Of a DNA stretch of 64,000 nucleotides, positions 35,288 to 45,608 are shown piece by piece. A model generated the notes under the pieces. The model was not told the DNA's origin, did not search any database, and was given only the letters and a program-made list of their open reading frames with translations. Positions within the stretch are counted from its first letter, which is position 1; each line of letters begins with the position of its first letter. Position numbers and translations under genes: made by a program. This DNA is from CAWKGV01 sp963849305. GTDB taxonomy: Bacteria > Pseudomonadota > Alphaproteobacteria > Acetobacterales > Acetobacteraceae. Where the stretch lies: contig CAWKGV010000013.1 of NCBI GenBank assembly GCA_963849305.1, forward strand, positions 1 through 64,000, given 5' to 3'.

Positions 35288-38200
35288 ATGATCTTTTCCT
35301 GGCTGCATCTTTCGGACTGGCACCAGGGCGGACCCGATTTCGATCGACAGGTGGTCCGCGACAAACTGCTCGACGACATAGCAGAACGCGCTGCGATCGC
35401 GCCGGAATTGGGATCAATCCAGTTGGTGATCTTCAGCGGTGATCTCGCATTCGGCGGCCAAGAAAAGGAGTATAGCGCAGCGAAAGCCAACCTGCTTGAG
35501 CCCATTCGCGAGCGCCTTCTCTCAAGAGCCACGATTTCTTCTTCGTTCCCGGTAATCATGACATAGATCGAGACGTCGCCGGGGTTTTCTGCCCACCCAC
35601 ACTGCAAAAGCCGCTCGATGAAAAGGAGGTGAAGCAGTGGTTTACCGACGAGAAGAAGCGCGCAAGCCTCATCAATCCCTTCGAAGCATTCAGGCTTTTC
35701 ACGGCGGGATATTCGGGCCAGGAAGACGCATCTTTCGCGAGCTTTAGGGAGATCAAGACCGAGAACCGTAGCATTGCGCTGCTCGGCCTGAACTCCGCCC
35801 TAATGTGCAGCCGGCGCCGCGATGACAATGGTGAGGTCAACGACTATGGTGTACTAAACGTCGGTGAACCCCAGATCCACGACCGGCTTCGGTCAATCGA
35901 GAACGCGGATCTCGGCATCTGCATCGTGCACCACCCATTCGAATGGCTGCATGAATACGACCGGGCGCGCGTCGAGCCGGCTCTTCGCGAAAAATCCGAC
36001 CTAATCCTGTCTGGCCATATTCATCGTCCCAGTATCGCGGTAGAACAGCGGCCCCGCAGTAACACGGTCGTTGTTCCAGCGGGAGCAAGCTACGATCGGC
36101 GCGACCCGCAGGGCGGTCCGGCCTACGCAAACGCCTATAATTTCGTTTCGCTTGATTTGGCGACAGGCAAGGGCACCATCCATCTTCGCCGTTGGGATGG
36201 CCAGAATAGTCGTTGGGCACCTGACCACAGCACGAGCAAAGATGGTCGCTTCAAGCTCAAGATCTCACGCGCGAAAGCACGCCGGGGCACCCCAACAAGG
36301 GTATCTCCGGCGGAGCGCCAGAGTGCCGCCGCTGCCGCTTATCGCCGACGCCTTTTGGAAAGTTGCGACATGTTGGAGGTGGCGAACCTCCCATCCGACC
36401 ACCTTGTGTCCCAACGCGAACTCAAGCTTCGCCAGCTGTTCATCCCGACCAAAGTTGTGGTCGAGCCTTTCCTTGCGGACACAAAGGAGGGCAGAGGGGA
36501 CCAGGAAGACTATCTAGCGGCCTGGGAAATTGCGCGAAGCGCGCCGGCCCTGCTAGGTCGAACACAACCGGCTCGTGTGTTCAAGCCTTCCGATCGGCGC
36601 ATGACGCCGGGGCTGGAACTGGTCGCACAGCGTGTATCGCCGGGAGAATGCCTCCAGCGCGGCCCGAGACTTATCATTTTGGGCGATCCCGGATCAGGCA
36701 AGACGACCTTCACGCGTTGGCTGGCGATGGTATGCGCGCTTCGGATCGAACAAAACCCGATCGCGGGCGAATTGACCGAAGCCCAGTCTTTACCCGATAA
36801 TTTAGGGGAACCGGTGCTGATCCGGTGCCGCGACCTGGAGCCCGGAGATGAGAAGCGGGGCATTCTTGACCTGCTCGATCGCTGCTATCGGGCAAACTCG
36901 CTATCCGAATCCGAGATAAAGTCGTTGGCTAAGCATTTTAGGGAAGCCCTCACTCAGAGACGTGCGTTTCTGATCCTTGATGGTCTGGACGAAATTGCTG
37001 ACGCGACGAGACGAAACGCGTTTTGCGACAGGGTCCTCGAGTTATCGCAGGACCATCCGGCATTGCGCATCTTTGCAACGAGTCGGATTGTTGGATACCG
37101 TGAGACAGGCGGCCGGCTGCGACACAAGTTTCTCCACGCGAAAGTGGACGATCTGTCCTTGAAGGAGAAGGACAACTTCGTGAACAGGTGGTGCTCCTTA
37201 ACCGAACCACCAGAGCGGCAAACGCAGGCGGCAGCCGAGCTAATTCGCGATATCCATGAGAACGAGCGAATTCGAGCGCCTGACCAATACCCCGATCATG
37301 CTGACGACAATGGCGCTGGTCCGCCGCAGCATCGGCCAGTTGCCACAGCGGCGCGTGGAACTCTACCCGGAGGCTATAGACGTGCTGTTGAAGTGGCGAA
37401 GTGAGGTTGACCTGCCGCTCGACCAGCATGAGGCGAGGCCGCAGCTTGCTTATCTCGCGTATGAGATGTGCTTCCGCGGCGTTCCCCGCCTCGATCAAAC
37501 TGCCGTGCTCCGCACATTGGAAAGAATGCGAACTGAGTTCCCGAATTTGGAGGATATAAGACGTCAGACACCGGCTTCGTTCATCAGGCAGGTAGAGGCG
37601 CGGACGGCGCTGCTGATCCAAGCAGGGCACGAGCGCGTTGCCGGCGTCCTCATTCCGATTTATGAATTTCGTCATCTGAGTTTCCAGGAGGACTCTTGCT
37701 GCCTGGGCAATGGTGGAAGGATACGAACCGAAATTCCGAGCAGCCGCGAATTGGTGACGTTGGTCGGCGAACTCGCGGACCGCTTCCTAGCGCGCGACAC
37801 GTCAGGAGCTCAGGAGTTGGCGAATATATGGACGGAGGTCATACGTCTCTGCATCGCGGACTGCCGGCATGAAGACGTGGACCCGTGTCTTCTGGCCGTG
37901 CTCGGACAGGAGGGCGATCGGCCGAGAGCCGTTATAGCCGGCTTGTGCCTTGCTGACGAGCCAAAGAATGTTAGCCCGAACGTTGCGACGAAGATCCTTC
38001 GTGCGGTCGCCAATATAGCCGATATATCGATTCCCGATATAGCCGATATATCGGAGGAAGATGTTTCAGAGGTGTTGGAGAGACTTGGAGTCTCACGCTG
38101 GCGTCAAAAGCTGCTCGAGGTCCTTCTGGAAAGATATACCGAGACACCAACCCGCCGCCTCAGATCGGCGGCAGCGTTCGCATTTTGCCACGGATGCAGC

Positions 38201-38456
38201 GAAGACAGGATCAGAAGGAGTTCTTGAGGCTGTTGCGCATGCTGACGAAGCCACGGCTTTTGCAGCCATCCTGTGTCTCTCGACCAGCACGCTCTTTTTT
38301 GCCAGGACCACGAGAGAGTTCGAAATCACCGCGCACCTCGCACATCGTACCTCGCCGCAGAATGCAGCTCTGACGCCGCATCTTCGCGAGCGCCTTCGTC
38401 ACGACGATGCCTCATACGTCCGCCGAGCCGCCGCCGACGCGCTCGGCAGCATTGGT

Positions 38457-38838
38457 GCCGCCGAGGCGGTGCCGGACCTGCGCGAGCGCCTTCGTCACGA
38501 CGATGCCTCAGGTGTCCGCTACGCCGCCGCCGACGCGCTCGGCAGCATTGGTGCCGCCGAGGCGGTGCCGGACCTGCGCGAGCGCCTTCGTCACGACGAT
38601 GCCTCAGGTTCCGCTACGCCGCCGCCGACGCGCTCGGCCGCATTGGTGCCGCCGAGGCGGTGCCGGACCTGCGCGAGCGCCTTCGTCACGACGATGCCTC
38701 AGGTGTCCGCTACGCCGCCGCCGACGCGCTCGGCAGCATTGGTGCCGCCGAGGCGGTGCCGGACCTGCGCGAGCGCCTTCGTCACGACGATGCCTCAGGT
38801 TCCGCTACGCCGCCGCCGACGCGCTCGGCCGCATTGGT
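38457..38838 (+). repeat. 191-bp tandem duplication inside the HEAT array
   Basis: Unit starts at 38457, 38553, 38648, 38744 and 38839 give spacings of 96, 95, 96 and 95. Units 1 and 3 read ggtgtccgc with cggcagcatt, while units 2 and 4 read ggttccgct with cggccgcatt. So 38457-38647 and 38648-38838 are a 191-bp tandem pair. Each 95-base unit shifts the frame. Confidence 0.85.
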
Positions 38839-38945
38839 GCCGCCGAGGCGGTGCCGGACCTGCGCGAGCGCCTGCGTCAGGACGATGACTCAGGCGTCCG
38901 CGGAGCCACCACCGGAGCTTTGGTTCGCCTAGGTGATCGTGCTGT

Positions 38946-40883
38946 TTTAAACTGAACTTTGCCGGGCTTTTGTCCCAAGCCACTGAAAGGTCGCGGGAGA
39001 TGCCTGGTCAGTGGTCATGTAATGTCGTAGATTTTCCTTGACGTGACACGACTCGGCCTGATTCCGTCCGCTCATGTATGTCGCAGTCATCCCCAACCGG
39101 GGCTCACCGCCAGCCATCCTGTTGCGCGAGAGTTATCGCGAGGATGGCAAGACCAAGAACCGAACCCTCAAGAACCTCTCCGACTGGCCGGCCGAGCGGA
39201 TCGAGCAGTTGCGCGCCGTGCTGCGCGGCGAGGAACTGCTTCCCGCCACCGACGCCATTGAGATCGTCCGCGCTCTTCCCCATGGTCACGTATTCGCCGC
39301 GCTCGGCACGGCACGGCGGATCGAACTCGATGCCCTGCTGCCCCGCCGCGCACCGCAACGCCGACGTGATCTGGCACTTGCCCTGATCATCGCCCGCCTG
39401 CTCGATCCGGCCGCAAAGCTCGCGACCGCACGCATGCTCGACACCGCCACCGCCAGTGATTCGCTGGGCGAGATGCTGGGGCTCGGCGCCGTCACCGCCA
39501 GGGAGGTCTACGCCACGCTGGATTGGCTGGGCAGCGAGCAAAGCTTCATCGAAACCACCCTGGCCCGCCGCCACCTGCGGAACGGCGCGCTACTGCTGTA
39601 CGACGTCACCTCCACCTTCCTGGAAGGACGCTGCTGCGAACTGGCACGCCATGGCTACAGCCGAGACCACCGGCGCGATCGCCCGCAACTGGTCATCGGC
39701 CTGCTCTGCGCCGCGGACGGCTGCCCGGTGGCGGTCGAGGTGTTCGAAGGCAACACCGCCGATCCGATGACGCTGTCGGCGCAGATCGACAAGCTGAAGC
39801 AGCGGTTCAAGCTGCAGCGCGTGGTGATGGTGGGAGACCGCGGACTGCTGACCAGCGCGCGGATCGAGGAGACGCTGCGCCCGGCCGGTCTCGATTGGAT
39901 CACCGCGCTGCGCGCCCCGGCGATCCAGGCACTGGCGGCCGAGGGCGGGCCGTTGCAGCCCTCGCTGTTCGACCACCGCGATATGGCCGAGATCGACAGC
40001 CCCGATTATCCGGGCGAACGTCTGGTGGTCTGCAAGAACCCGCTGCTGGGGCAGGAGCGGGCACGCAAGCGGGGCGAGCTGTTAGCGGCCACCGAGAAGG
40101 AACTGATCCGCATCCAGGCCCGCGTGCACCGGGCGCGCCAGCCACTGCGTGGCGCAGCGGCGATCGGCCAAGCCGTCGGCGCGGTGCTGGGCCGGCGCAA
40201 GATGGCAAAGCATTTCCAGATCAGCATCACCGATGCGGCGTTCAACTTCACCACAGACCCGGCCGCCATCGCCGCCGAGGCCGCGCTGGACGGCATCTAC
40301 GTGGTGCGCACCAACCTGCCGGCCACGCAGTCCGACGCCGCTGCCGCTGTGCGCGCTTACAAAAGTCTCAGCGGCGTGGAACACGCCTTCCGTTCGATGA
40401 AGACCGTGGATCTGGAACTGCGTCCGGTCTTCCACTGGACCGCGCCACGGGTGCGCGCGCACGTACTGCTGTGCATGCTGGCCTACTATCTGGAATGGCA
40501 CATGCGCCGGAGCCTAGCCCCGATGCTGTTCGACGAGCACGATCCGGCTGGACGTGACGCGCAACGCACTTCACCCGTGGCGACGGCCAAGCCCTCGCCG
40601 GCGACGCAGCGCAAGACTGCCCGCAAACGCACCGATCCCGCAGATGGCGAACCGCTCCCGGTGCACAGCTTTCACACCCTGCTCGCTGATCTCGCCACCC
40701 TAACGCGCAATGTCGTGCGCCTCGGGCACAATCGGCTCACCGCCATCCTCGCCACCCCCACCAGAACACAACGCCGGAGCTTCGACTTACTCGGCGTCGC
40801 GCCGACAGCGTAGACAGACAGCCCCATTCAACAGGAACAATGTCAGTGGCTTGCACTCAAAAATGGGCAAAGTTCGGTTTAAA
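38946..40883 (+). mobile_element. IS1634-type insertion sequence with 6-bp target duplications
   Basis: The element spans 38952-40877 (1,926 bp), flanked by TTTAAA at 38946-38951 and 40878-40883. Imperfect terminal inverted repeats of about 36 bp: the left end starts CTGAACTTTGCC and reaches AAGCCACTGA; the right end, read inward, starts CCGAACTTTGCC and reaches AAGCCACTGA. It carries one intact transposase gene. It interrupts the HEAT region of the NLR-like gene. Confidence 0.85.
39074..40813 (+). CDS. IS1634 family transposase (DDE)
   Basis: 579 residues, uninterrupted. It opens MYVAVIPNRGSPPAILLRES, as IS1634-group transposases of the IS4 superfamily do. The DDE-type core includes LLLYDVTSTFLEGRC (first Asp), VVMVGDRGLLTSARIEE (second Asp) and YKSLSGVEHAFRSMKTVDLE (Glu with the Y-(2)-R-(3)-E-(6)-K-like pattern). 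Terminal repeats lie about 120 bp upstream and 65 bp downstream of the gene. The intact frame and exact target duplications point to recent insertion. Confidence 0.9.
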   Translation: MYVAVIPNRGSPPAILLRESYREDGKTKNRTLKNLSDWPAERIEQLRAVLRGEELLPATDAIEIVRALPHGHVFAALGTARRIELDALLPRRAPQRRRDLALALIIARLLDPAAKLATARMLDTATASDSLGEMLGLGAVTAREVYATLDWLGSEQSFIETTLARRHLRNGALLLYDVTSTFLEGRCCELARHGYSRDHRRDRPQLVIGLLCAADGCPVAVEVFEGNTADPMTLSAQIDKLKQRFKLQRVVMVGDRGLLTSARIEETLRPAGLDWITALRAPAIQALAAEGGPLQPSLFDHRDMAEIDSPDYPGERLVVCKNPLLGQERARKRGELLAATEKELIRIQARVHRARQPLRGAAAIGQAVGAVLGRRKMAKHFQISITDAAFNFTTDPAAIAAEAALDGIYVVRTNLPATQSDAAAAVRAYKSLSGVEHAFRSMKTVDLELRPVFHWTAPRVRAHVLLCMLAYYLEWHMRRSLAPMLFDEHDPAGRDAQRTSPVATAKPSPATQRKTARKRTDPADGEPLPVHSFHTLLADLATLTRNVVRLGHNRLTAILATPTRTQRRSFDLLGVAPTA

Positions 40884-41427
40884 CGATCTTCGTCGGGATC
40901 TTCGTGAAGCCGCAGATCTCGACTGTCGGTTGTTCGCGGCGGCGGTACTCGCCCGCTTCAATGATGCGGAAGGAAGTGCTGCTTTGGACTTCATTCTGGC
41001 TGAGGTCGGGGACGCACCTGGCGAGGTCTTCGCCCGCGCGCTTGGCTGGCCGGAGAGGCACCTGCTGTCGCGTGACGGTGATGGACTGGGACCGTACTTG
41101 CCCCGCAATGCGGAACTCTCGCCCTCCACCATTCGTGGCCTTGCTCGAAGAGTTGGTGTTCCGGAAACAGAGGCGACGGCGTTCTATCGCCGCGTAGCGC
41201 CGCGATTGGGATTTCGACTAATGGATTAATGCTGCATCCCAGCCGCCGGCACCTTGGCGCCTGCCGAACTGCGCACAACTGTCTTTGGACAATCCTGGCC
41301 TGCTCCACACGAGATACCAAGGACTGTCGGAATGCAGTGCCGTCACGGCAATGTGACTCACGGGACGGATTGATTTAGCGCAACCTTTGCGTGCACGAGT
41401 TCACCAGACCGAGGGGAGCTCGTTGAG

Positions 41428-41516
41428 CGTCATTGCCGGGCTTGACCCGGCAATCCAACGCCGGTCCGTCCGGCACGGCCCTGCGTTGGATGCCGGGTCG
41501 AGCCCGGGCATGACGA
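41428..41516. repeat. Inverted repeat of the 'gccgggcttgacccggc' family
   Basis: The first arm has the perfect stem ATTGCCGGG-CTTGA-CCCGGCAAT (41433-41455) followed by CCAACG. The second arm is its near reverse complement (CGTTGGATGCCGGGTCGAGC, 41485-41504). About 90 bp in all, in the 355-bp space between the NLR-like gene and the PQQ dehydrogenase relic. No gene is recognised in 41230-41584. Confidence 0.75.
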
Positions 41517-41584
41517 GGTACAAGCGGCAACGCGTCCGCTGACAGAAGGCGCTCTAGAACAACAATCCACGGGGGAGACCGAAA

Positions 41585-43307
41585 ATGAAACGATCCGCGA
41601 GACAGAGATGGCTGGGCTGTGGGATGGCGATGGTGTGCCTCGTCGGGGGCGCGGCGATCGCCGGTGCGGCGGAACTGGACGCCAACGCCCTGCTGAATGC
41701 CGATCAGAACCCAAACGACTGGGTGATGTATCACCAGTCCTACAGATCGTGGCATTACAGCCCGCTCGACCAGATCAACACCAGCAATGTGAAGGATCTC
41801 AAGGTCGCCTGGATGCACAATCCCGGCGGCTCGCCGCGCGGCATCCAATCCTTCCCGTTGGCGATCGACGGCAAGATCTATTACACGAGTCGCGAACAAT
41901 CAGATCTGGGCACTGGACGGCGCGACCGGCTCCTTCCTGTGGACCTTCAAGCCCTCGATCAACGAGGAGAGAGCCGAAGCAACTCCTTACAATCCATACA
42001 ATCGCGGCTTGGCGGCGGGCTATGGCAATCTCTACATCGGCACCGTCGATGGCCGCCTGATCGCGGTGGACATGAAGACCGGCAAGCCGGTCTGGGACAT
42101 AAAGCTGGTCGATGTCTCGAAAGGCAACAAGGGCTTCACCGGCGCGCCGCTGGTGGTGAAGGACAAGGTGATCATCGGGGCCAACGGCGGCGAACTCGCG
42201 GGGTGCTGCGGGCCGATTTTCGGCGTTGACGCCCATAGCGGACAGAAGGCTTGGGAGTTCGACACCATCGGCGGCGACGAACGCTCGCGCGCCACCTGGG
42301 GCGGGGATAGTTGGAAGACCGGCGGCGGCGGCGGCTGGATGACCGGCACCTACGACCCGAGCACCGATACCGTGTTCTGGGGCACGGCGAACCCGGCACC
42401 GGATTACGACCTGGCCAAGCGGCCGGGCGACAATCTCTACACGTCCGGCGTGGTCGCGCTCGATCCAAACTCCGGCAAACTGAAATCATACTTCCAGGAA
42501 GTTCCGCACGACTAACTGGGACTTCGACGGCGCGGTTGGCGAAATGGCGATGATCGACCGCGACGGGCAACACTACATGGTTCACCCGAACAAGGGCGGC
42601 TATGTGTACGTCTATAATCGCGACCCGAGCAACGTGCCGCTCAAGATCGAGAATGTCTGGCATCTCGGGGAGACGTCGAACTTCGTCGAGGACGTCGATC
42701 CGCATACTGGCCAGCTCATCGGCCGGCATAACATGACGATCGGCGTCAACAAGAACGTCTGTCCAGCGATGGATGGCGCGATCAGTTGGAACTCGGGCAG
42801 CTACAATCCGGATACCGGCCTGTACTACAAGGTCGGGCAGGAATGGTGCCAGGACATGGAGGCGTTGCAGCTCAAGCCCGGAGGATTATGCCGGGCACGA
42901 TATACATGAGCGCGACCTACAACTCCATCCCGCCGCCCGGGCATGATGCGGCCTACGGGCATGTCTCCGCGCGCGATCCGATCACCGGCAAGCAGGCTTG
43001 GGAGGTGATCTACAAGTACCCGCCGATGGCAAGCCTGCTTTCGACCAAGGGCGGTCTTGTGTTCGTGCCGGGTGCTGACGGGATGCTCGACGTCCTGGAT
43101 GCCAAGACCGGGAAGAAGCTGTGGTCGCACAATGATGGGCTGGGCCATGAAGGCGGCATCATCTCCTACATGGTCAACGGCAAGCAGTACATCGCGGTGA
43201 CCGTCGGCTGGGGCAGCTACGTATCGGCGAACCTCGAGATGCTGTTCGGCGAGCCGTTCAAGAGCATGCCGACCTCCGGTGGCATGCTGGTCGTTTACGG
43301 TCTCTGA
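41585..43307 (+). pseudogene. PQQ-dependent methanol/ethanol dehydrogenase-type quinoprotein, three frameshifts
   Basis: N-terminal signal peptide (MKRSARQRWLGCGMAM..AGAAEL), DWVMYHQSYRSWHYSPLDQI, then shifts near 41891, 42511 and 42880. Propeller motifs are present in each part: QIWALDGATGSFLWTFKP, AVDMKTGKPVWD, vicinal cysteines in LAGCCGPIFG, TWGGDSWKTGGGGGW, VCPAMDGAISWNSGSY and LDAKTGKKLW. Repaired length about 573 residues. A WDFDG motif at 42517-42531 places Asp two positions after the likely catalytic Asp, the pattern of lanthanide-dependent (XoxF/PedH-like) enzymes rather than Ca-dependent ones. It would oxidise an alcohol in the periplasm. Confidence 0.8.
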
Positions 43308-43394
43308 CGCCGTCGAGACTGCCGTTGAAGGGCTCACGACCGAATGGGCCGTCGAGCCCTTCAGCGGACTTTCCCGAGGACTATAGGGAACGCG

Positions 43395-43710
43395 ATGATG
43401 TCAGGCGTTTTCATCCGGTTCGTCGCGGCTGGCGGGCTCGTGCTCGCGGCGGCCTCCACGGCCGGCGCCGTGGAGCCGCCCGATGAGGTGAAGCAGATCT
43501 TCGCGACTCGTGCAGTTGGTGCCATGGCGACTGGGGCATGAAGGCCGACAAGGGGCCTCGGCTGGCGGGGACAAAAATGACTGAGCAGCAGGTGGAGGAG
43601 CGGATCCGCAACGGCAAGCCAGGCTACATGCCGTCCTTCCGCAAGGCGCTTACGACCAGGAGATCGCCACCATGGCGCAATATATCAAGTCGTTGAAGCC
43701 GGAGAGCTAA
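43395..43710 (+). pseudogene. c-type cytochrome, partner of the PQQ dehydrogenase, two frameshifts
   Basis: Signal peptide MMSGVFIRFVAAGGLVLAAA, then PPDEVKQIFAT. One base is missing before SCSWCHGDWGMKADKGPRLA, where CSWCH (43511-43525) is the heme-attachment motif. GKPGYMPSFRKAL carries the axial Met region. A second shift then leads to EIATMAQYIKSLKPES and the stop at 43708. Repaired length about 104 residues. Small cytochromes c accept electrons from PQQ alcohol dehydrogenases, and the gene lies 87 bp after one. Confidence 0.75.
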
Positions 43711-44109
43711 CTCTCAATGCTAAGCAAACCACAATCATCTTCGTGCAAACAGTGGGAGGGCCGCGTGGTTTGCCTTTTGCTCGCTGGCTTCAGCGATACG
43801 GCTCAAGCTCCTCTGCCACGGATAGATAGAATTCGAATGATAGATAGAATTCTTTGAATCCAACCCCTCCGGGAACTCGCATCCAAATCCTGGGCTGGCT
43901 CGCATGTTAGGCGGTCATTCGGTGCATCGGCACGGCGATACCCAATCTGTTCAATGGCGTGTGGCGGCTGCGGAACGCTGGTCGCCTCTCTTTCGGCGTG
44001 GGCGGGGATGTGCTCGACACCGACTCTCCGAGTGAATTCCAAGATCCGGGTGAAGCTCTTTCAAAGCGCCGGCCGTCGGTACTCAGGATCATTCTCCCGC
44101 CGTGGGTCG
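43711..44109. other. Stretch without a recognisable gene; short direct repeat
   Basis: GATAGATAGAATTC occurs twice (43821-43834 and 43839-43852), period 18. The 3' remainder of the minus-strand relic beginning at 45158 may extend into 43900-44109, but no pattern is recognisable there. Confidence 0.4.
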
Positions 44110-45158
44110 CTAAGCTCGACCGGCGTCTCGGTCTCGAGTACACTTGCCGAACATTCGACGCGCAGATGGCCGAAACCTTCGTTGCTGCTTGGGCATCACG
44201 CAAGCCAGCGTGTCAACGCCAGGCTGAAGGTTGGCGTGGAACTCGAGTTGGTCGAACACGGATTCAATGCTGACAAAGAACATCCATGGACGCAGCTTTT
44301 CCCCACGCTGGTGGGCTGTCTTGGATTGCTCGACAGTCTTTCTCAATCGAGTGCGGACGTCGCGCCGATCGTCTGGCAGCCAATCCGCGGTGTGAACAAC
44401 AACCTTCCGCTCCTCACCCCAGACCGTGCTTATCAAGGGGACGAGCAATGGCTCGGCGTCGTAGTTGATCCGCTTCATGAACCGGATTTCGCCGTAAAAA
44501 ATCCTCCGGTGTCCGACTATCTCGTTGCCGCCGGTGCCCAAGCGGACAAAGCATTCTCCATAGGTGGCGCCCGAGCAACCGTAGACCAACAGAGATCACC
44601 CATGATTCTCGGCGGAGGCACTGTAGAACTCACAGGCCGGCCGGATGCTATAAACGTATCTTCCGTGCCTTTCGCTGAGCTTTTTGCCAGGCATTTCGAG
44701 CGGGCTACATCGGTTGAGTCGCTGCGAAACGCCATCTTGTGACGGCGCAGCATCCAGAATCACATGGGTTGGATGGCCCACAGGGTGTGAAGGAGCGTTG
44801 TCAGGGTGGTGCGCTCGTGCGGTGCGCGGTCTGAGTGCCATGCCTCGCAGTCGAGCGTATGTTTTCCCTTAACCCGGAAATGCTCGGCCTTCTCGAACGG
44901 CGAGCCGTCTTGCTTAGCCTGCTTGCAGCAGCATGGGATCATCGGAGCTTGGCAACGACGATCAACGCAAACCCATTCGGCATCGATGGGGAGATTCCGT
45001 CGTTTGAGTTCGTGGGCCTCTAGGATATCGTCCGTACCTTTGAGGCGCGCCCGATGGGATTTGGCGTGCCTAGCATCTCGGGGTCGCTGTGGCACCGATC
45101 CAGGTCTCCATGAGGTCGAGAAAGGCCTGTATCTGTGTTCCCCCAGCCTGTGTTCCAC
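44110..45158 (-). pseudogene. Unrecognised broken gene with N-terminal zinc-cluster-like region
   Basis: Three minus-strand segments in different frames follow one another. First (44760-45158): LKRRNLPIDAEWVCVDRRC, then APMIPCCCKQ, EHFRVKGKHTLDCE, a C-x4-C ... H-x7-H-x3-C arrangement like the zinc region at the head of CoiA-type proteins. Second (about 44600-44740): RYVYSIRPACEFYSAS. Third (44110-44589): VYGCSGATYGECFVRLG, IFYGEIRFMKRINYD, STVWGEERKVVVHTADWLPD. I do not recognise the family. The protein would be about 350 residues if repaired. Confidence 0.45.
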
Positions 45159-45254
45159 CTCTGTTCTCGAAACAATTGACGACTTTCTTTAAGCACACCT
45201 TCGGGCTCGACCATAACCGCCATAAGGATATAAGGATTCGAGGACGGATAGGTG

Positions 45255-45514
45255 GATGAGGGTTGTTGGCCGCCCTAAGTCCCTGGCGGCGTCGGCCGAC
45301 AGTTTAGGGCTGGAGAGGCCTGGCGCGGTTCTGTTCGAGCGGCGAGCCGGGAAATTCGCTTGACCCGGGTCGGCAGCGTCTGCTCGCACCTGTCGGCTTT
45401 GACACGCCCTGGCCCACGCAATTCGCCTACTACGTCGTGACCGCGCCCGGGGCGGCGGCGCGCAGGCCCCAAATCGCCGTGTTCAGGGATTGGATCGTTG
45501 CCTCGGCCGGTTGA
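45255..45514 (+). pseudogene. LysR-type regulator relic with internal deletion
   Basis: A few residues of an N-terminal winged-helix end are readable (SLAASADSLGLERPG, VLFERRAGKF). They run directly into a typical GcvA-type C-terminus, FDTPWPTQFAYYVVTAPGAA then RPQIAVFRDWIVASAG, stop TGA at 45512. The ~200-residue effector domain between them is missing. It lies just upstream of the ABC binding protein gene. Confidence 0.55.
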
Positions 45515-45608
45515 ATGCCACGTGACACGTCCCTGCCCCTCGACACCACTGGGCGCCCACGCCATAGAAGGGCACGACCGCGCGACGACCAACGGAAGGA
45601 AACGCTGG

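Larger units (their letters stand above)
35288..41229 (+). pseudogene. Metallophosphoesterase-NACHT-HEAT NLR-like protein gene, frameshifted and split by an IS
   Basis: Domains in order. (1) Calcineurin-like phosphoesterase with all motifs: SDWHQG (35312-), SGDLAFGG (35435-), PGNHD (about 35548-35562), HHPFEW (35932-), SGHIHRP (36010-). (2) NACHT-type NTPase: Walker A GDPGSGKTT at 36682-36708, Walker B FLILDGLDEI at 36967-36996. (3) Helical region, then HEAT/PBS-lyase repeats of 32 residues (38361-38935). (4) C-terminal tail after the IS (40884-41229). Lesions: one C lost near 35529, one C gained near 37279, a shift near 38170-38230, two 95-base units in the repeat array, and the IS at 38952-40877. 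Removing the IS and one TTTAAA rejoins LGDRAVLNDLRRDLREAADL exactly. NACHT proteins with N-terminal effectors and C-terminal sensors are anti-phage NLR relatives; a phosphoesterase effector would cleave a nucleotide or phosphoester on triggering. Confidence 0.8.

Noticed and set aside
38361..38935. CRISPR-like regular repeats
   Set aside because: 95/96-base units without spacers that translate to HEAT repeats; a coding tandem array, not CRISPR.
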